From assembly GCF_900091575.1 (NCBI RefSeq), contig NZ_FMCR01000010.1, positions 124,001-188,000 of the forward strand: a DNA stretch of 64,000 nt. The letters run 5' to 3'. The notes beneath the pieces were generated by a model that made no database searches, was not told where the DNA came from, and worked only from the letters and a program-made list of their open reading frames with translations. Position 1 is the stretch's first letter. Every line of letters begins with the position of its first letter. The stretch comes from Micromonospora saelicesensis (GTDB taxonomy: Bacteria; Actinomycetota; Actinomycetes; Mycobacteriales; Micromonosporaceae). Of this stretch, positions 53,469 to 61,864 are shown piece by piece. A program made the translations under genes and the position numbers.

Positions 53469-54195
53469 CCCCAAGGTGCAGCGCCGCCTGCTCGACCTCC
53501 AGGCGATCGACACCAACCTCGCCCAGCTCGCCCACCGTCGGCGGTCGCTGCCCGAGCGGGCCGAGCTGGAGTCGCTGGCCCGGGAGTTGTCGTCGATGGA
53601 GGACGAGCGGGTCCGCGCCCAGGTGGCGGTGGACGACCTGGACCGGGACATCGCCCGGTTGGAGAAGGACGTCGAGCAGGTCCGGGCCCGCAAGGAGAAG
53701 GACGAGAACCGGCTCGCCGCCGGCACCGGCCCGGCCCGCGAGCTGGAGGCGCTCCAGCACGAGCTGGTCTCGCTCAAGCGCCGCCAGGGCGACCTGGAGG
53801 ACGCCGAGCTGGAGCTGATGGAGCAGCGGGAGACCGCGCAGGGCGTACTGGACGGCGTGGAGCAGCGGCTGGCCGAGACCCGGGACAAGCGGGCCGCGAC
53901 CGAGCAGCGCCGCGACGAAGCGCTGGCCGAGATCGCCAAGGAGGAGGAGTTCAAGCGGGGCGCCCGTCAGCCGCTCGCCGCCGACCTCCCCAGCGATCTG
54001 GTCAACCTCTACGACAAGATCCGCGAGGACACCGGGTTGGGTGCCGCGCTGCTCACCGGGGGCCGCTGCGGCGGGTGTCGCCTGGACCTGTCCGGCGCCG
54101 ACCTGGCCCGGATCCGCAAGGCAGCCCCCGACGACGTGGTCCGCTGCGAGGACTGCCGACGGATCATGGTCCGCACCAACGAGTCGGGCCTGTAG
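53458..54195 (+). CDS. coiled-coil zinc-ribbon protein (CT398-like)
   Basis: A 245-residue protein with a long antiparallel coiled coil (about residues 10-170, rich in Glu, Arg, Leu) and a C-terminal C4 zinc ribbon made by two cysteine pairs, RCGGCRLDL and RCEDCRRIM. The family (DUF164, CT398/FlgZ-like) may bind nucleic acid or proteins; its role in actinobacteria is unknown. The GTG start at 53458 is fixed by AAGGAG seven bases upstream, inside the end of the Nif3 gene. The RNase H gene starts three bases after its stop. Confidence 0.92.
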   Translation: MKADPKVQRRLLDLQAIDTNLAQLAHRRRSLPERAELESLARELSSMEDERVRAQVAVDDLDRDIARLEKDVEQVRARKEKDENRLAAGTGPARELEALQHELVSLKRRQGDLEDAELELMEQRETAQGVLDGVEQRLAETRDKRAATEQRRDEALAEIAKEEEFKRGARQPLAADLPSDLVNLYDKIREDTGLGAALLTGGRCGGCRLDLSGADLARIRKAAPDDVVRCEDCRRIMVRTNESGL

Positions 54196-54198
54196 GTC

Positions 54199-55380
54199 GT
54201 GGCGCCGCGCGTGGTCTCCATGGAGGCCGACGGTGGGTCCCGGGGCAACCCCGGCCCCGCCGGGTACGGCGCGGTGGTCCGCGACCCGGAGACCGGCGAG
54301 GTGCTCGCCGAACGCTCCGAGTCGCTCGGCACTGCCACCAACAACGTCGCCGAGTACCAGGGCCTGATCGCCGGGTTGACCGCCGCCGCCGAGCTGGGCG
54401 CCGCCGAGGTGGACGTCCGGATGGACTCCAAGCTGGTGGTCGAGCAGATGTGCGGCCGGTGGCAGATCAAGCACCCCGGCCTGCGCCCCCTCGCCGCCCA
54501 GGCCGCCGCGCTGGTGGGCCGGTTCAGCGCGGTCCGGTTCAGCTGGATTCCGCGCGAGCAGAACCGGCACGCCGACGCCCTCGCCAACGCCGCCATGGAC
54601 GCCGCCGCGGGTCGTCCCCCGGCGACTGCGGCCCCCGCCCGTCCTGCGACGACGCCGGCTGCCGGCCAGCCCTCGACGACGCCCGCCGCCCCGATCATCG
54701 GCAGTGACCCGGCGACCGCGCCGGCCTCCTGGGAGCCACGGCCGACCTTCACCGCCACCCGGCTGATCCTGGTCCGGCACGGCGAGACCCCGTACACCGA
54801 GCAGCGGCGCTACTCCGGGCGCGGCGACGTGCCGCTCTCCGAGCGTGGCCGCGCCCAGGTCCGCGCCACCGGCACCCGGGTGGCCGAGCTGGCCCCGTCC
54901 GTCGCGGCCGTGCTCAGCTCACCGTTGTCCCGGTGTACGGCCACCGCGGCGTCGATCGCCGAAGCGCTCGGCGGCGACGTGCCGGTCCGCACCGAGGACG
55001 ACCTGATCGAGTGCGACTTCGGCCAGTGGGAGGGGCGCACCTTCGCCGAGGTGCGCCAGCAGTGGCCTGGGGAGATGGACGCCTGGCTCGCCTCACCCCG
55101 GATCGCGCCACCGGGCGGGGAGTCGTTCACCCAGGTCGCCGAACGCGCGCACCGCGTCATCTCGGGGCTGCTCACCGCGTACCCCGGTGAGACAGTGGTG
55201 GTCGTCTCGCACGTCTCGCCGATCAAGCTGATGCTGCGCGACGCCCTCGCGGCCGGCGACGGTTTCCTGCACCGGCTCTTCCTGGACGCGGCCGGCATCT
55301 CGGTGCTCGACATGTGGCCCGACGGCGGCGTGGCAGTGCGCACTGTCAACGACACCGCCCACCTCGCCAGCCTCGACTGA
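54199..55380 (+). CDS. bifunctional RNase HI / alpha-ribazole phosphatase-type protein
   Basis: A 393-residue fusion. The N-terminal RNase HI domain (1 to about 140) has the four acidic residues in MEADGGSRGNPG, AEYQGLIAGL, MDSKLVVEQM and NRHADALAN and should cut RNA in RNA:DNA hybrids. A Pro/Ala linker (about 140-185) follows, then a histidine phosphatase domain with LVRHGETPYTE and SHVSPIK, CobC-like. The same fusion exists in Mycobacterium (Rv2228c). The start is a GTG three bases after the zinc-ribbon stop. Confidence 0.94.
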   Translation: MAPRVVSMEADGGSRGNPGPAGYGAVVRDPETGEVLAERSESLGTATNNVAEYQGLIAGLTAAAELGAAEVDVRMDSKLVVEQMCGRWQIKHPGLRPLAAQAAALVGRFSAVRFSWIPREQNRHADALANAAMDAAAGRPPATAAPARPATTPAAGQPSTTPAAPIIGSDPATAPASWEPRPTFTATRLILVRHGETPYTEQRRYSGRGDVPLSERGRAQVRATGTRVAELAPSVAAVLSSPLSRCTATAASIAEALGGDVPVRTEDDLIECDFGQWEGRTFAEVRQQWPGEMDAWLASPRIAPPGGESFTQVAERAHRVISGLLTAYPGETVVVVSHVSPIKLMLRDALAAGDGFLHRLFLDAAGISVLDMWPDGGVAVRTVNDTAHLASLD

Positions 55381-55404
55381 GCCGCCGCACCCTTCGTTGG
55401 TAGG

Positions 55405-55440
55405 GCCGGTCGGCCGCGCCGTTCGGCGCAGCCGGCCGGC
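55405..55440 (+). terminator. hairpin terminator after RNase H gene
   Basis: A 16-base stem with two mismatches (55405-55420 with 55425-55440) and the loop GTTC lies 24 bases after the RNase H-CobC stop. GC-rich, without a T run. Confidence 0.7.
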
Positions 55441-55486
55441 CGTTCGGCGCAGCACCTTCCGAACGGGTCAGGTGACCGCCATCACA

Positions 55487-55534
55487 GAGTCGTAGCCTCC
55501 GGCCGTTACATCGAGAGCCACGACTCCCCGGAGG
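55487..55534 (+). promoter_or_regulatory. leader with two crossing complementary pairs covering the ribosome site
   Basis: GAGTCGT (55487-55493) is complementary to ACGACTC (55520-55526), and CCTCCGG (55496-55502) is complementary to CCGGAGG (55528-55534), the ribosome site of the DUF3311 gene. The pairs cross, so they would form either a pseudoknot or alternative structures that hide or free the ribosome site. Could be chance in GC-rich DNA. Confidence 0.3.
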
Positions 55535-55542
55535 TGTGTCAG

Positions 55543-55785
55543 ATGGCTGCACCCGAACCGGAGGCGCCGCCCACGGCGCCGACCAGGGCTAAGGACCACA
55601 GCCCCTGGAACTGGTTGCTCTTCATCCCCATCGTGGTGCCGCTGATCCCGGCGTTCTTCAATGGCGACTCGCCCCGGGTCTTCGGCTTCCCGCGCTTCTA
55701 CTGGCTGCAACTGGCCTTCATCCTGCTCGGCGTCGGCACCACCACGTTGGTCTACCAGATGACGAAGAAGCGGGGAGGCCGCTGA
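55543..55785 (+). CDS. DUF3311 small membrane protein
   Basis: An 80-residue protein with two membrane helices (NWLLFIPIVVPLIPAFF and YWLQLAFILLGVGTTTLVY) and short charged ends. DUF3311 proteins usually accompany SSS-family permeases and are thought to be accessory subunits. The ATG at 55543 has GGAGG eight bases upstream. Its stop shares a base with the start of the transporter gene, so the two are coupled. Confidence 0.92.
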   Translation: MAAPEPEAPPTAPTRAKDHSPWNWLLFIPIVVPLIPAFFNGDSPRVFGFPRFYWLQLAFILLGVGTTTLVYQMTKKRGGR

Positions 55786-57437
55786 TGTGGCGCGACCATC
55801 TCACCGAGATCATCGTCTTCTCCCTGCTGTTCCTCCTGGTCAGCGTGATGGGCTTCGTGGCCGCGCGGTGGCGGGCACCGAAGGACATGGCGCACCTGGA
55901 CGAGTGGGGGCTGGGCGGGCGCAGCTTCGGCGGCTGGATCACCTGGTTCCTGGTCGGCGGTGACCTCTACACCGCGTACACCTTCGTGGCGGTGCCGGCG
56001 TTGGTGTTCGGCGCGGGCGCGATGGGCTTCTTCGCCGTGCCGTACACCATCGTGATCTACCCGTTGGTGTTCCTGGTGCTCTGCCGGCTCTGGTCGGTCT
56101 CGCACCGGCACGGCTTCGTCACCCCGGCGGACTTCGTTCGCAGCCGGTTCGACTCGCCGGTGCTGGCGCTGCTCGTCGCGATCACCGGCATCGTCGCCAC
56201 CATGCCGTACATCGCGTTGCAGCTCGTCGGCATCGAGGCGGTGCTCAAGACGATGGGGGTGACAGGCGATAGCGCGCTGGCCCGGCACCTGCCGATCATC
56301 ATCGCGTTCGCGATCCTGGCGGCGTACACGTACCAGTCGGGGCTGCGCGCGCCCGCGCTGATCGCGTTCGTCAAGGACGCCCTGATCTACGTGGTGATCC
56401 TGGTCGCGGTGATCTGGCTACCGCAGAAGCTGGGCGGCTGGGGCAGCATCTTCGACGCCGCCGAGGCGAAGTTCCAGGCCACGGCGCAGAACCCGAACGA
56501 TGGGATCCTGCTCAACGCCAACAACCAGCTCCAGTACGTCACCCTGGCGTTCGGCTCGGCGTTGGCGCTCTTCCTCTACCCGCACAGCATCACCGGCGTG
56601 CTGGCCAGCAGGAACCGCGACGTGATCAAGCGGAACATGTCGGCGCTGCCCGCGTACAGCCTGATCCTCGGATTGATCGCGCTGCTCGGCTACATGGCCA
56701 TCGCGTCCGGGGTGAAGCCACTGCCCGGCGCCAAGGAAGGCACTGTCGACAACAACACCGTCGTGCCAGTGCTGTTCGACCAGCAGTTCCCGGACTGGTT
56801 CGCCGGCGTCGCGTACGCGGCGATCGGCATCGGCGCGCTGGTGCCCGCGGCGATCATGTCGATCGCGGCGGCGAACCTGTTCACCCGCAACATCTACAAG
56901 GAGTACCTGAAGCGGGACGCCTCTCCGGCCCAGGAGGCGAACGTCTCGAAGATCACCTCGCTGGTGGTGAAGGTCGGTGCGGTGGCCTGCATTGTCTTCC
57001 TCGACCCGCAGTTCTCCATCGACCTCCAGCTGATCGGTGGCGTGATCATCCTTCAGACGCTGCCGGCGGTGGCGCTGGGCCTCTACACCCGCTGGTTCCA
57101 CCGCACCGGTCTGATCGTCGGCTGGGTGGCCGGCATGGGGCTGGGCATGTGGATGCTCTACCAGGTGGCCAGCCCGACCCGGAAGCACTTCGGCGGCTCG
57201 GCGTTCCCGCTGTCGGAGTTCGGGTTCGACACCACCCGGACGATCTACGTCGGCATCGTGGCGGTGGCGGTCAACCTGGCCGTGGCGGCGCTGGTGACGC
57301 TGGCGCTGCGGGCCGCCAAGGTCGGGGAAGGAGTCGACGGCACCGAGCCGGACGACTACTTCGCCGACGAGGGCGACCCCCGGGTCACCCCGGGCACCGA
57401 CCGCGACGCCGACTCGGCCCGCGAACCGGTCGCCTGA
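55785..57437 (+). CDS. SSS-family sodium:solute symporter (monocarboxylate permease-like)
   Basis: A 550-residue permease with about 13 membrane helices. Early features GLGGRSFGGWITWFLVGGDLYTAYTFVAVPALVFGAG and the later ALVPAAIMSIAAANLFTRNIYKEYL are typical of the solute:sodium symporters; together with DUF3311 this points to the MctP-like group that takes up short monocarboxylates such as lactate or pyruvate, which is inference. The last 50 residues are an acidic cytoplasmic tail. The ATG overlaps the DUF3311 stop (TGATG) and follows GGGGAGG. Confidence 0.9.
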   Translation: MWRDHLTEIIVFSLLFLLVSVMGFVAARWRAPKDMAHLDEWGLGGRSFGGWITWFLVGGDLYTAYTFVAVPALVFGAGAMGFFAVPYTIVIYPLVFLVLCRLWSVSHRHGFVTPADFVRSRFDSPVLALLVAITGIVATMPYIALQLVGIEAVLKTMGVTGDSALARHLPIIIAFAILAAYTYQSGLRAPALIAFVKDALIYVVILVAVIWLPQKLGGWGSIFDAAEAKFQATAQNPNDGILLNANNQLQYVTLAFGSALALFLYPHSITGVLASRNRDVIKRNMSALPAYSLILGLIALLGYMAIASGVKPLPGAKEGTVDNNTVVPVLFDQQFPDWFAGVAYAAIGIGALVPAAIMSIAAANLFTRNIYKEYLKRDASPAQEANVSKITSLVVKVGAVACIVFLDPQFSIDLQLIGGVIILQTLPAVALGLYTRWFHRTGLIVGWVAGMGLGMWMLYQVASPTRKHFGGSAFPLSEFGFDTTRTIYVGIVAVAVNLAVAALVTLALRAAKVGEGVDGTEPDDYFADEGDPRVTPGTDRDADSAREPVA

Positions 57438-57634
57438 CCTCGGGTACGCCCGGGCGCCGACGTCGGTCGGTGCTCGGGCGTACCTGTTCCGCGTGGCGGC
57501 CGTGTGGTGTCTCCGCCGGACGCTGTAGAGCTGATGTCACAGACGATTCAGGCGCAGCCTGGCCTCACCGATGGCCGTGGCGGGGCCTGGTGGGCTGGCG
57601 CCTCCGGCGGCCCGGGCCGGTTTTGCCGGCTTTG

Positions 57635-57721
57635 CCGCCAAGATCATGCTCGATCATTGTTGTAGTGGTGTCGGACCGCGCGGGATGCCACTACAACAAG
57701 GATCTTGCGCGATCTTGGCGG
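57635..57721. repeat. GATC-rich imperfect hairpin in the 57438-57772 gene-free stretch
   Basis: Arms 57635-57668 and 57688-57721 (34 bases each) pair with about six mismatches around a 19-base loop; each arm begins CCGCCAAGATC and ends TTGTTGTAGTGG. It lies between the convergent SSS and MarR genes. It shares the CAAGATC end with the other hairpins here but has a different core. The rest of the 335-base stretch shows no gene; it only holds a short direct repeat GGCTGGGTTAGCGGGGGC near 57745-57785. Confidence 0.75.
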
Positions 57722-57772
57722 ATTCGGCGACGGGAGCCACGCCACCTGGCTGGGTTAGCGGGGGCGGCTGGG

Positions 57773-58234
57773 TTAGCGGGGGCGGTTGCGGTTGATCAGG
57801 GCCTGGTTCAGGCGGCCCAGTAGGGCGGCCAGGGTGGAGCGGTCCTCGGGGCTCCAGTCGGCCAGCATGTCGCCGTAGAGCCGGGTGCGGGCGGCCTGGA
57901 CGGCGGCCATCCGTTGCAGACCGGCCGGGGTGGGGGAGATGACAGTGCCGCGGCCGTCGGACGGGTCCGGCGTACGGGTGATCAGACCGTCGCGCTGAAG
58001 CGCGGAGACCTGCCGGGTGACTGTCGAGCCGTCCAGGTTGAGTCGGGCGGCGAGCGCCGAGACGTTCTGCGGGCCGGCGTCGGCCAGGTGGCGCAGGATG
58101 ACGTACGCCGCGCGGTCCAGCACCCGGTGCTCGGCGGTGCCGGTGGCCCGCCGGGTGGCCTCGCCGAAGCGCATCAGCAGGGCCACCTCGGTCTCGATCT
58201 GGCCGAGGGTGCTCTCGTCATGGTCGTCGCTCAT
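57773..58234 (-). CDS. MarR-family repressor of the divergent MFS gene
   Basis: A 153-residue MarR protein with the winged helix NVSALAARLNLDGSTVTRQVSALQRDGLITRTPDPSDGRGT. It is divergent from an MFS efflux-type gene with only 54 bases between the starts, and two matching operator repeats lie in that space, one directly in front of its own start codon. This is the usual layout of a MarR repressor that controls itself and a drug exporter, released when it binds the drug. ATG start. Confidence 0.92.
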   Translation of the reverse strand: MSDDHDESTLGQIETEVALLMRFGEATRRATGTAEHRVLDRAAYVILRHLADAGPQNVSALAARLNLDGSTVTRQVSALQRDGLITRTPDPSDGRGTVISPTPAGLQRMAAVQAARTRLYGDMLADWSPEDRSTLAALLGRLNQALINRNRPR

Positions 58235-58236
58235 AG

Positions 58237-58271
58237 CTGTATGATACAGAATAAGTACCTGTACGATACAG
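58237..58271. promoter_or_regulatory. MarR operator pair
   Basis: CTGTATGATACAG (58237-58249) is a perfect odd palindrome, and CTGTACGATACAG (58259-58271) repeats it with one mismatch. Their centres are 22 bp apart, about two helical turns, so two dimers could sit on one face. They fill the space between the divergent MarR and MFS starts. Confidence 0.85.
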
Positions 58272-58288
58272 CTATCTGAGGAGTCGGA

Positions 58289-59521
58289 GTGGATCGGCGT
58301 TCCGAACCGAACCGCAGTGCCATCTACGCCACCACGCTGGTGGCCTTCCTCGCCATCGCCGGCATCGCCGTCGTCGACCCGATCCTGCCCGCCATCGGCG
58401 AGGCGATCGGGGTCACCGCCTGGCAGGTCGAGCTGCTCTTCACCGCGTACATCGCGGTCATGGCCCTTGGCATGATCCCGGCGACGCTGGCCAGCGGCCG
58501 GTTCGGCTTCAAGCCGGTGCTCATCACCGGCGTCTCCGTGGTCGGCCTCGCCGCGATCCTCGCCTCGTTCAGCGACAACATCGTGCAGCTGTCAGTGCTG
58601 CGCGGCGTCTGGGGGCTGGGCAACGCGATGTTCTTCGCCACCGCCATGGTCGTCCTGGTCAACCTGGCCGTCGACCGGGAATGGGTGGTGGGCCTCTTCG
58701 AGACCGCCCTGGGTCTCGGCTTCGCCGTCGGACCGCTCATCGGTGGCCTGCTCGGCGAGGTCAGCTGGCGGCTGCCGTTCTTCGTCTGCGGCGTCTTCAT
58801 GGTCCTCGCCCTCGGCGTGGCCTCCCGCAAACTCCGCGAGCCCACCAACCGGCAGGCCCCGGTACGCGTCGGCCAGATCTTCGCCACCTACCGCCGGCCG
58901 GCGTTCATCGCCCTCTGCGTGGTCACCGCCGCGTACAACTTCGTGTTCTTCGTGGTGCTCGGCTACACGCCGCTCTTCCTCGGCCTGGACGTCATCCCGC
59001 TGGGGCTCGCGTTCACCGGCTGGGGGCTCGGCCTGGCCGCCGGCATCATGGTGATCGGTCACCGGCTGGCCCACCGCATCGGCGCGGTACAGACCGTCGG
59101 CGTGGCCATCGCCGGACTGCTGGTCTGCATGGTCCTCTTCGCCACCTCCACCAGCACCGCCGAGGCGCTCGTGGTGCTGGTGCTCGCCGGGCTCTGCATG
59201 GGGCTGGCCAACGCCAACCTCACCGACCTGGCGCTCGGCCTCGGCTCCAACGACCGGCGCGTCGCCACCGGCGCGTTCAACCTGGTCCGCTGGGGTGCCG
59301 CCGCGCCGGCACCGATCATCTCCGGCAAGCTCGCCGAGCAGTCGCTGTCGCTGCCGTTCTGGGTCGGCTTCGGGGTGCTCGCCGTCGGTGTGCTGGTCTA
59401 CCTGGCCTTCGCGCACGTGATGGCCGCCGGCTACGGCGAGCGGGTCCTCTGGTCCCGCTGGAACCGCGCCGCCGCGAGTGCCGAAAACACCGCCGAGGAG
59501 CCGGTAGGCGAGGCGTACTGA
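58289..59521 (+). CDS. MFS efflux-type transporter
   Basis: A 410-residue major facilitator protein with 12 membrane helices. The N-terminal part (VVDPILPAIGEAIGVTAWQVELLFTAYIAVMALGMIPATLASGRFGFK) and motif C-like FETALGLGFAVGPLIGGLLGE in helix five mark it as a drug:proton antiporter-type exporter. Substrate unknown. The GTG start has GAGGAG seven bases upstream. Expression is probably repressed by the divergent MarR protein through the operator pair. Confidence 0.92.
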   Translation: MDRRSEPNRSAIYATTLVAFLAIAGIAVVDPILPAIGEAIGVTAWQVELLFTAYIAVMALGMIPATLASGRFGFKPVLITGVSVVGLAAILASFSDNIVQLSVLRGVWGLGNAMFFATAMVVLVNLAVDREWVVGLFETALGLGFAVGPLIGGLLGEVSWRLPFFVCGVFMVLALGVASRKLREPTNRQAPVRVGQIFATYRRPAFIALCVVTAAYNFVFFVVLGYTPLFLGLDVIPLGLAFTGWGLGLAAGIMVIGHRLAHRIGAVQTVGVAIAGLLVCMVLFATSTSTAEALVVLVLAGLCMGLANANLTDLALGLGSNDRRVATGAFNLVRWGAAAPAPIISGKLAEQSLSLPFWVGFGVLAVGVLVYLAFAHVMAAGYGERVLWSRWNRAAASAENTAEEPVGEAY

Positions 59522-59535
59522 CCGCAGGCTCGTCT

Positions 59536-59617
59536 CCAAGATCCGCGCACTTTCGGGGAAACTGCTGCCTCAACGCTGATGGAGGCAGCACTATCCCTGA
59601 AGTTGCGCGGATCTTGG
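59536..59617. repeat. intergenic imperfect hairpin, GATCCGCGCAAC family, copy 3
   Basis: CCAAGATCCGCGCA (59536-59549) pairs perfectly with 59604-59617, and the inner segments (for example CTGCTGCCTC with GAGGCAGCA) extend the stem to about 35 bases with few mismatches. The loop is about ten bases. It lies between the convergent MFS and TSUP genes and is clearly the same element as at 25057. Confidence 0.85.
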
Positions 59618-59630
59618 CGTCGGGCGCCCG

Positions 59631-60392
59631 TCAGTTCAGGGCGCGCCAGAGCAGGTAGAGGCCGATCGTCGTACCGAACACCACGATCACCGTCTTGAGC
59701 ACCACCGACGGCAGCCGGCGGACGAGCCGGGCGCCCGCGTACCCCCCAATCAGGGTGGCCGGCGCGACCACCGCGACGGCCGCCCAGTTCAAGGGGCCGA
59801 ACAGGGCGAACACCACGAGCGTCGTGCACCCCACCACCGCGGAGAGCAGGTTCTTGATCGCGCTCACCCGCGCCAGGGTCGCGTCCAGCACCAGGGCCAG
59901 CCCGGCCACCAGCATCACCCCGAGCGCCGCACCGAAGTAACCGCCGTACACCGCACCGAGCGCGACCATCGTCTGCACCGTGACCGTCCGCCGGCGTGGC
60001 GACAGGTCCCGAGGATGACCGACCAGGCGGCGCAGCGGATCCTGGAAGGCCAGGACCGCTGTCGCGCCGAGGACCAGAAACGGTACGACCAGCTCGAACG
60101 CGCGGGCCGGAGTGGCCAGCAGCAGCAACGCCCCGAGAATCGTGCCCACGATGGTGGTGGGCACCAGCGTGGCCAGCGCGCGGGGGCGCGGCAGGTCCTG
60201 CCGGCTGCCCGCCACGCTGGCCAGATAACCGGGGAAGACGGCGACGGAGTTGCTGACGTTCGCCGGCACCGGGGGCAACCCGATCGCGATCATCGCCGGA
60301 AAGGTGATCAACGAACCGCCACCGGCCACCGCGTTGACAGTGCCAGCGGCGAGACCGGCGGCGAGCAGCAGCGCGGCGTGGGAGAGATCCAT
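59631..60392 (-). CDS. TSUP (TauE/SafE) family permease
   Basis: A 253-residue membrane protein with about eight helices in two halves. The family start GTVNAVAGGGSLITFPAMIAIGLPPVPANVSN and the repeat-half motif YGGYFGAALGVMLVAGLALVLDATLARVSAIKNLLSAVVG are both clear. TSUP proteins export sulfite, sulfoacetate or other organic anions; the substrate is unknown. It converges on the MFS gene and its promoter lies back to back with rnpB. Confidence 0.93.
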   Translation of the reverse strand: MDLSHAALLLAAGLAAGTVNAVAGGGSLITFPAMIAIGLPPVPANVSNSVAVFPGYLASVAGSRQDLPRPRALATLVPTTIVGTILGALLLLATPARAFELVVPFLVLGATAVLAFQDPLRRLVGHPRDLSPRRRTVTVQTMVALGAVYGGYFGAALGVMLVAGLALVLDATLARVSAIKNLLSAVVGCTTLVVFALFGPLNWAAVAVVAPATLIGGYAGARLVRRLPSVVLKTVIVVFGTTIGLYLLWRALN

Positions 60393-60511
60393 AGCCCCAC
60401 GAGGCTAGCCGTCGCCTCGCGAAGCGGATTCGCCGGATCGTTCTTGAGCTGCGCGATCTTGCTCAGGCGGGGCGGCAATACCGGCAGCACGCTCGTCGTT
60501 AGGATGAGAGC

Positions 60512-60939
<428 letters not shown>

Positions 60940-61058
60940 CCACCAGCTCAGCCGCCCTCGCATGGTGGCTGACCTGTTGTTCCTTCGGGTGGTGCTGGTC
61001 GTCGTCGGCCATTCTCGGTTGGCGTTTGACGGCCTAGTGACGGTCAAACAGCTCGGTG

Positions 61059-61093
61059 AAGGCCCGGGGCGACGTGACCGCCGCCCCGGCCTT
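61059..61093 (+). terminator. hairpin downstream of rnpB
   Basis: AAGGCCCGGGGCG (61059-61071) pairs with CGCCCCGGCCTT (61082-61093) with a single bulged base; a CTTCTATG follows. It is a likely terminator about 120 bases after the mature end of the RNase P RNA. Confidence 0.65.
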
Positions 61094-61099
61094 CTATGA

Positions 61100-61864
61100 G
61101 ACTCGGCCAGGCTTGTGTGACCGTCGGTGCGGCCAACGCTTCCCGCAGCGGCAGCACACGCGCACCCCGCCTACTACCTCACCCGGAAAATCCTTCTGAC
61201 CGAGAGGGCAATAATCTCCACCGAACTTGCCATCATTCATAACTCTGTTTGAATTCATAATTACTCCTTAAAATAGACACAACAAGCTCCCGAGGGCATG
61301 AAGAATGCGGTCCTAGAGGGCGCCGTAATCGACTTGATCTAACGGTAGGCATGAAAGTGCCCGATGGCAAGCCTTGCAGATCCCCTGCGTTATTACCAAG
61401 ACGCTGACCAGGTAAAACGGCCTGAAATCACGGCTGGCGTCAACAATTAATTCGCGTGCGGTGGGGTGTAGTAGATTTATGCCGACAACTTATAGGCAAT
61501 CTAAACTAGAAAAGTTGCGGCTACTAATAATGAAGACAGGCTTCGGGCTTCGGCCCAGAGGTCCCTTTCTTGCATCCCGTCGCCGCCGACCCGGGCAAGC
61601 CGAGCAGACCACCACCCGGCCCGCCAGCGTCCGAACCACCGGTTGCAGTCAGACCGTCGTGGCGGACCGGGCGACGGGATGGCCTACCGCAACCAACACG
61701 GACCGCGACACGCCGACGGAGCCGCCGGCCAGTCATAGGCACTTGGCGACGGCGAGTCCTTGGGTGAAGGCGAGGGAGACAATCTGCTGTGACCATTGCC
61801 CCGCCTTCGCCAAATTTCCTAGCAACTAATCAAGTAGCGAACGACCCGCATCCCGTGAGAGTGT
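61100..61864. other. AT-richer gene-free accessory stretch after rnpB
   Basis: About 760 bases without a convincing gene. The part 61170-61560 is the most AT-rich of the window, with many ATAAT and TTAA stretches and the short direct repeat ATTCATAA twice near 61240. Composition changes abruptly after the rnpB hairpin, marking the left edge of acquired DNA. I found no integrase, no insertion sequence ends and no copy of the rnpB 3' end that would define an attachment site. A 122-residue frame at 61461-61829 crosses the composition change and looks non-coding. Confidence 0.55.

Noticed and set aside
61461-61829. 122-codon frame in the AT-rich stretch
   Set aside because: Composition changes in the middle, no ribosome site, product without a fold.
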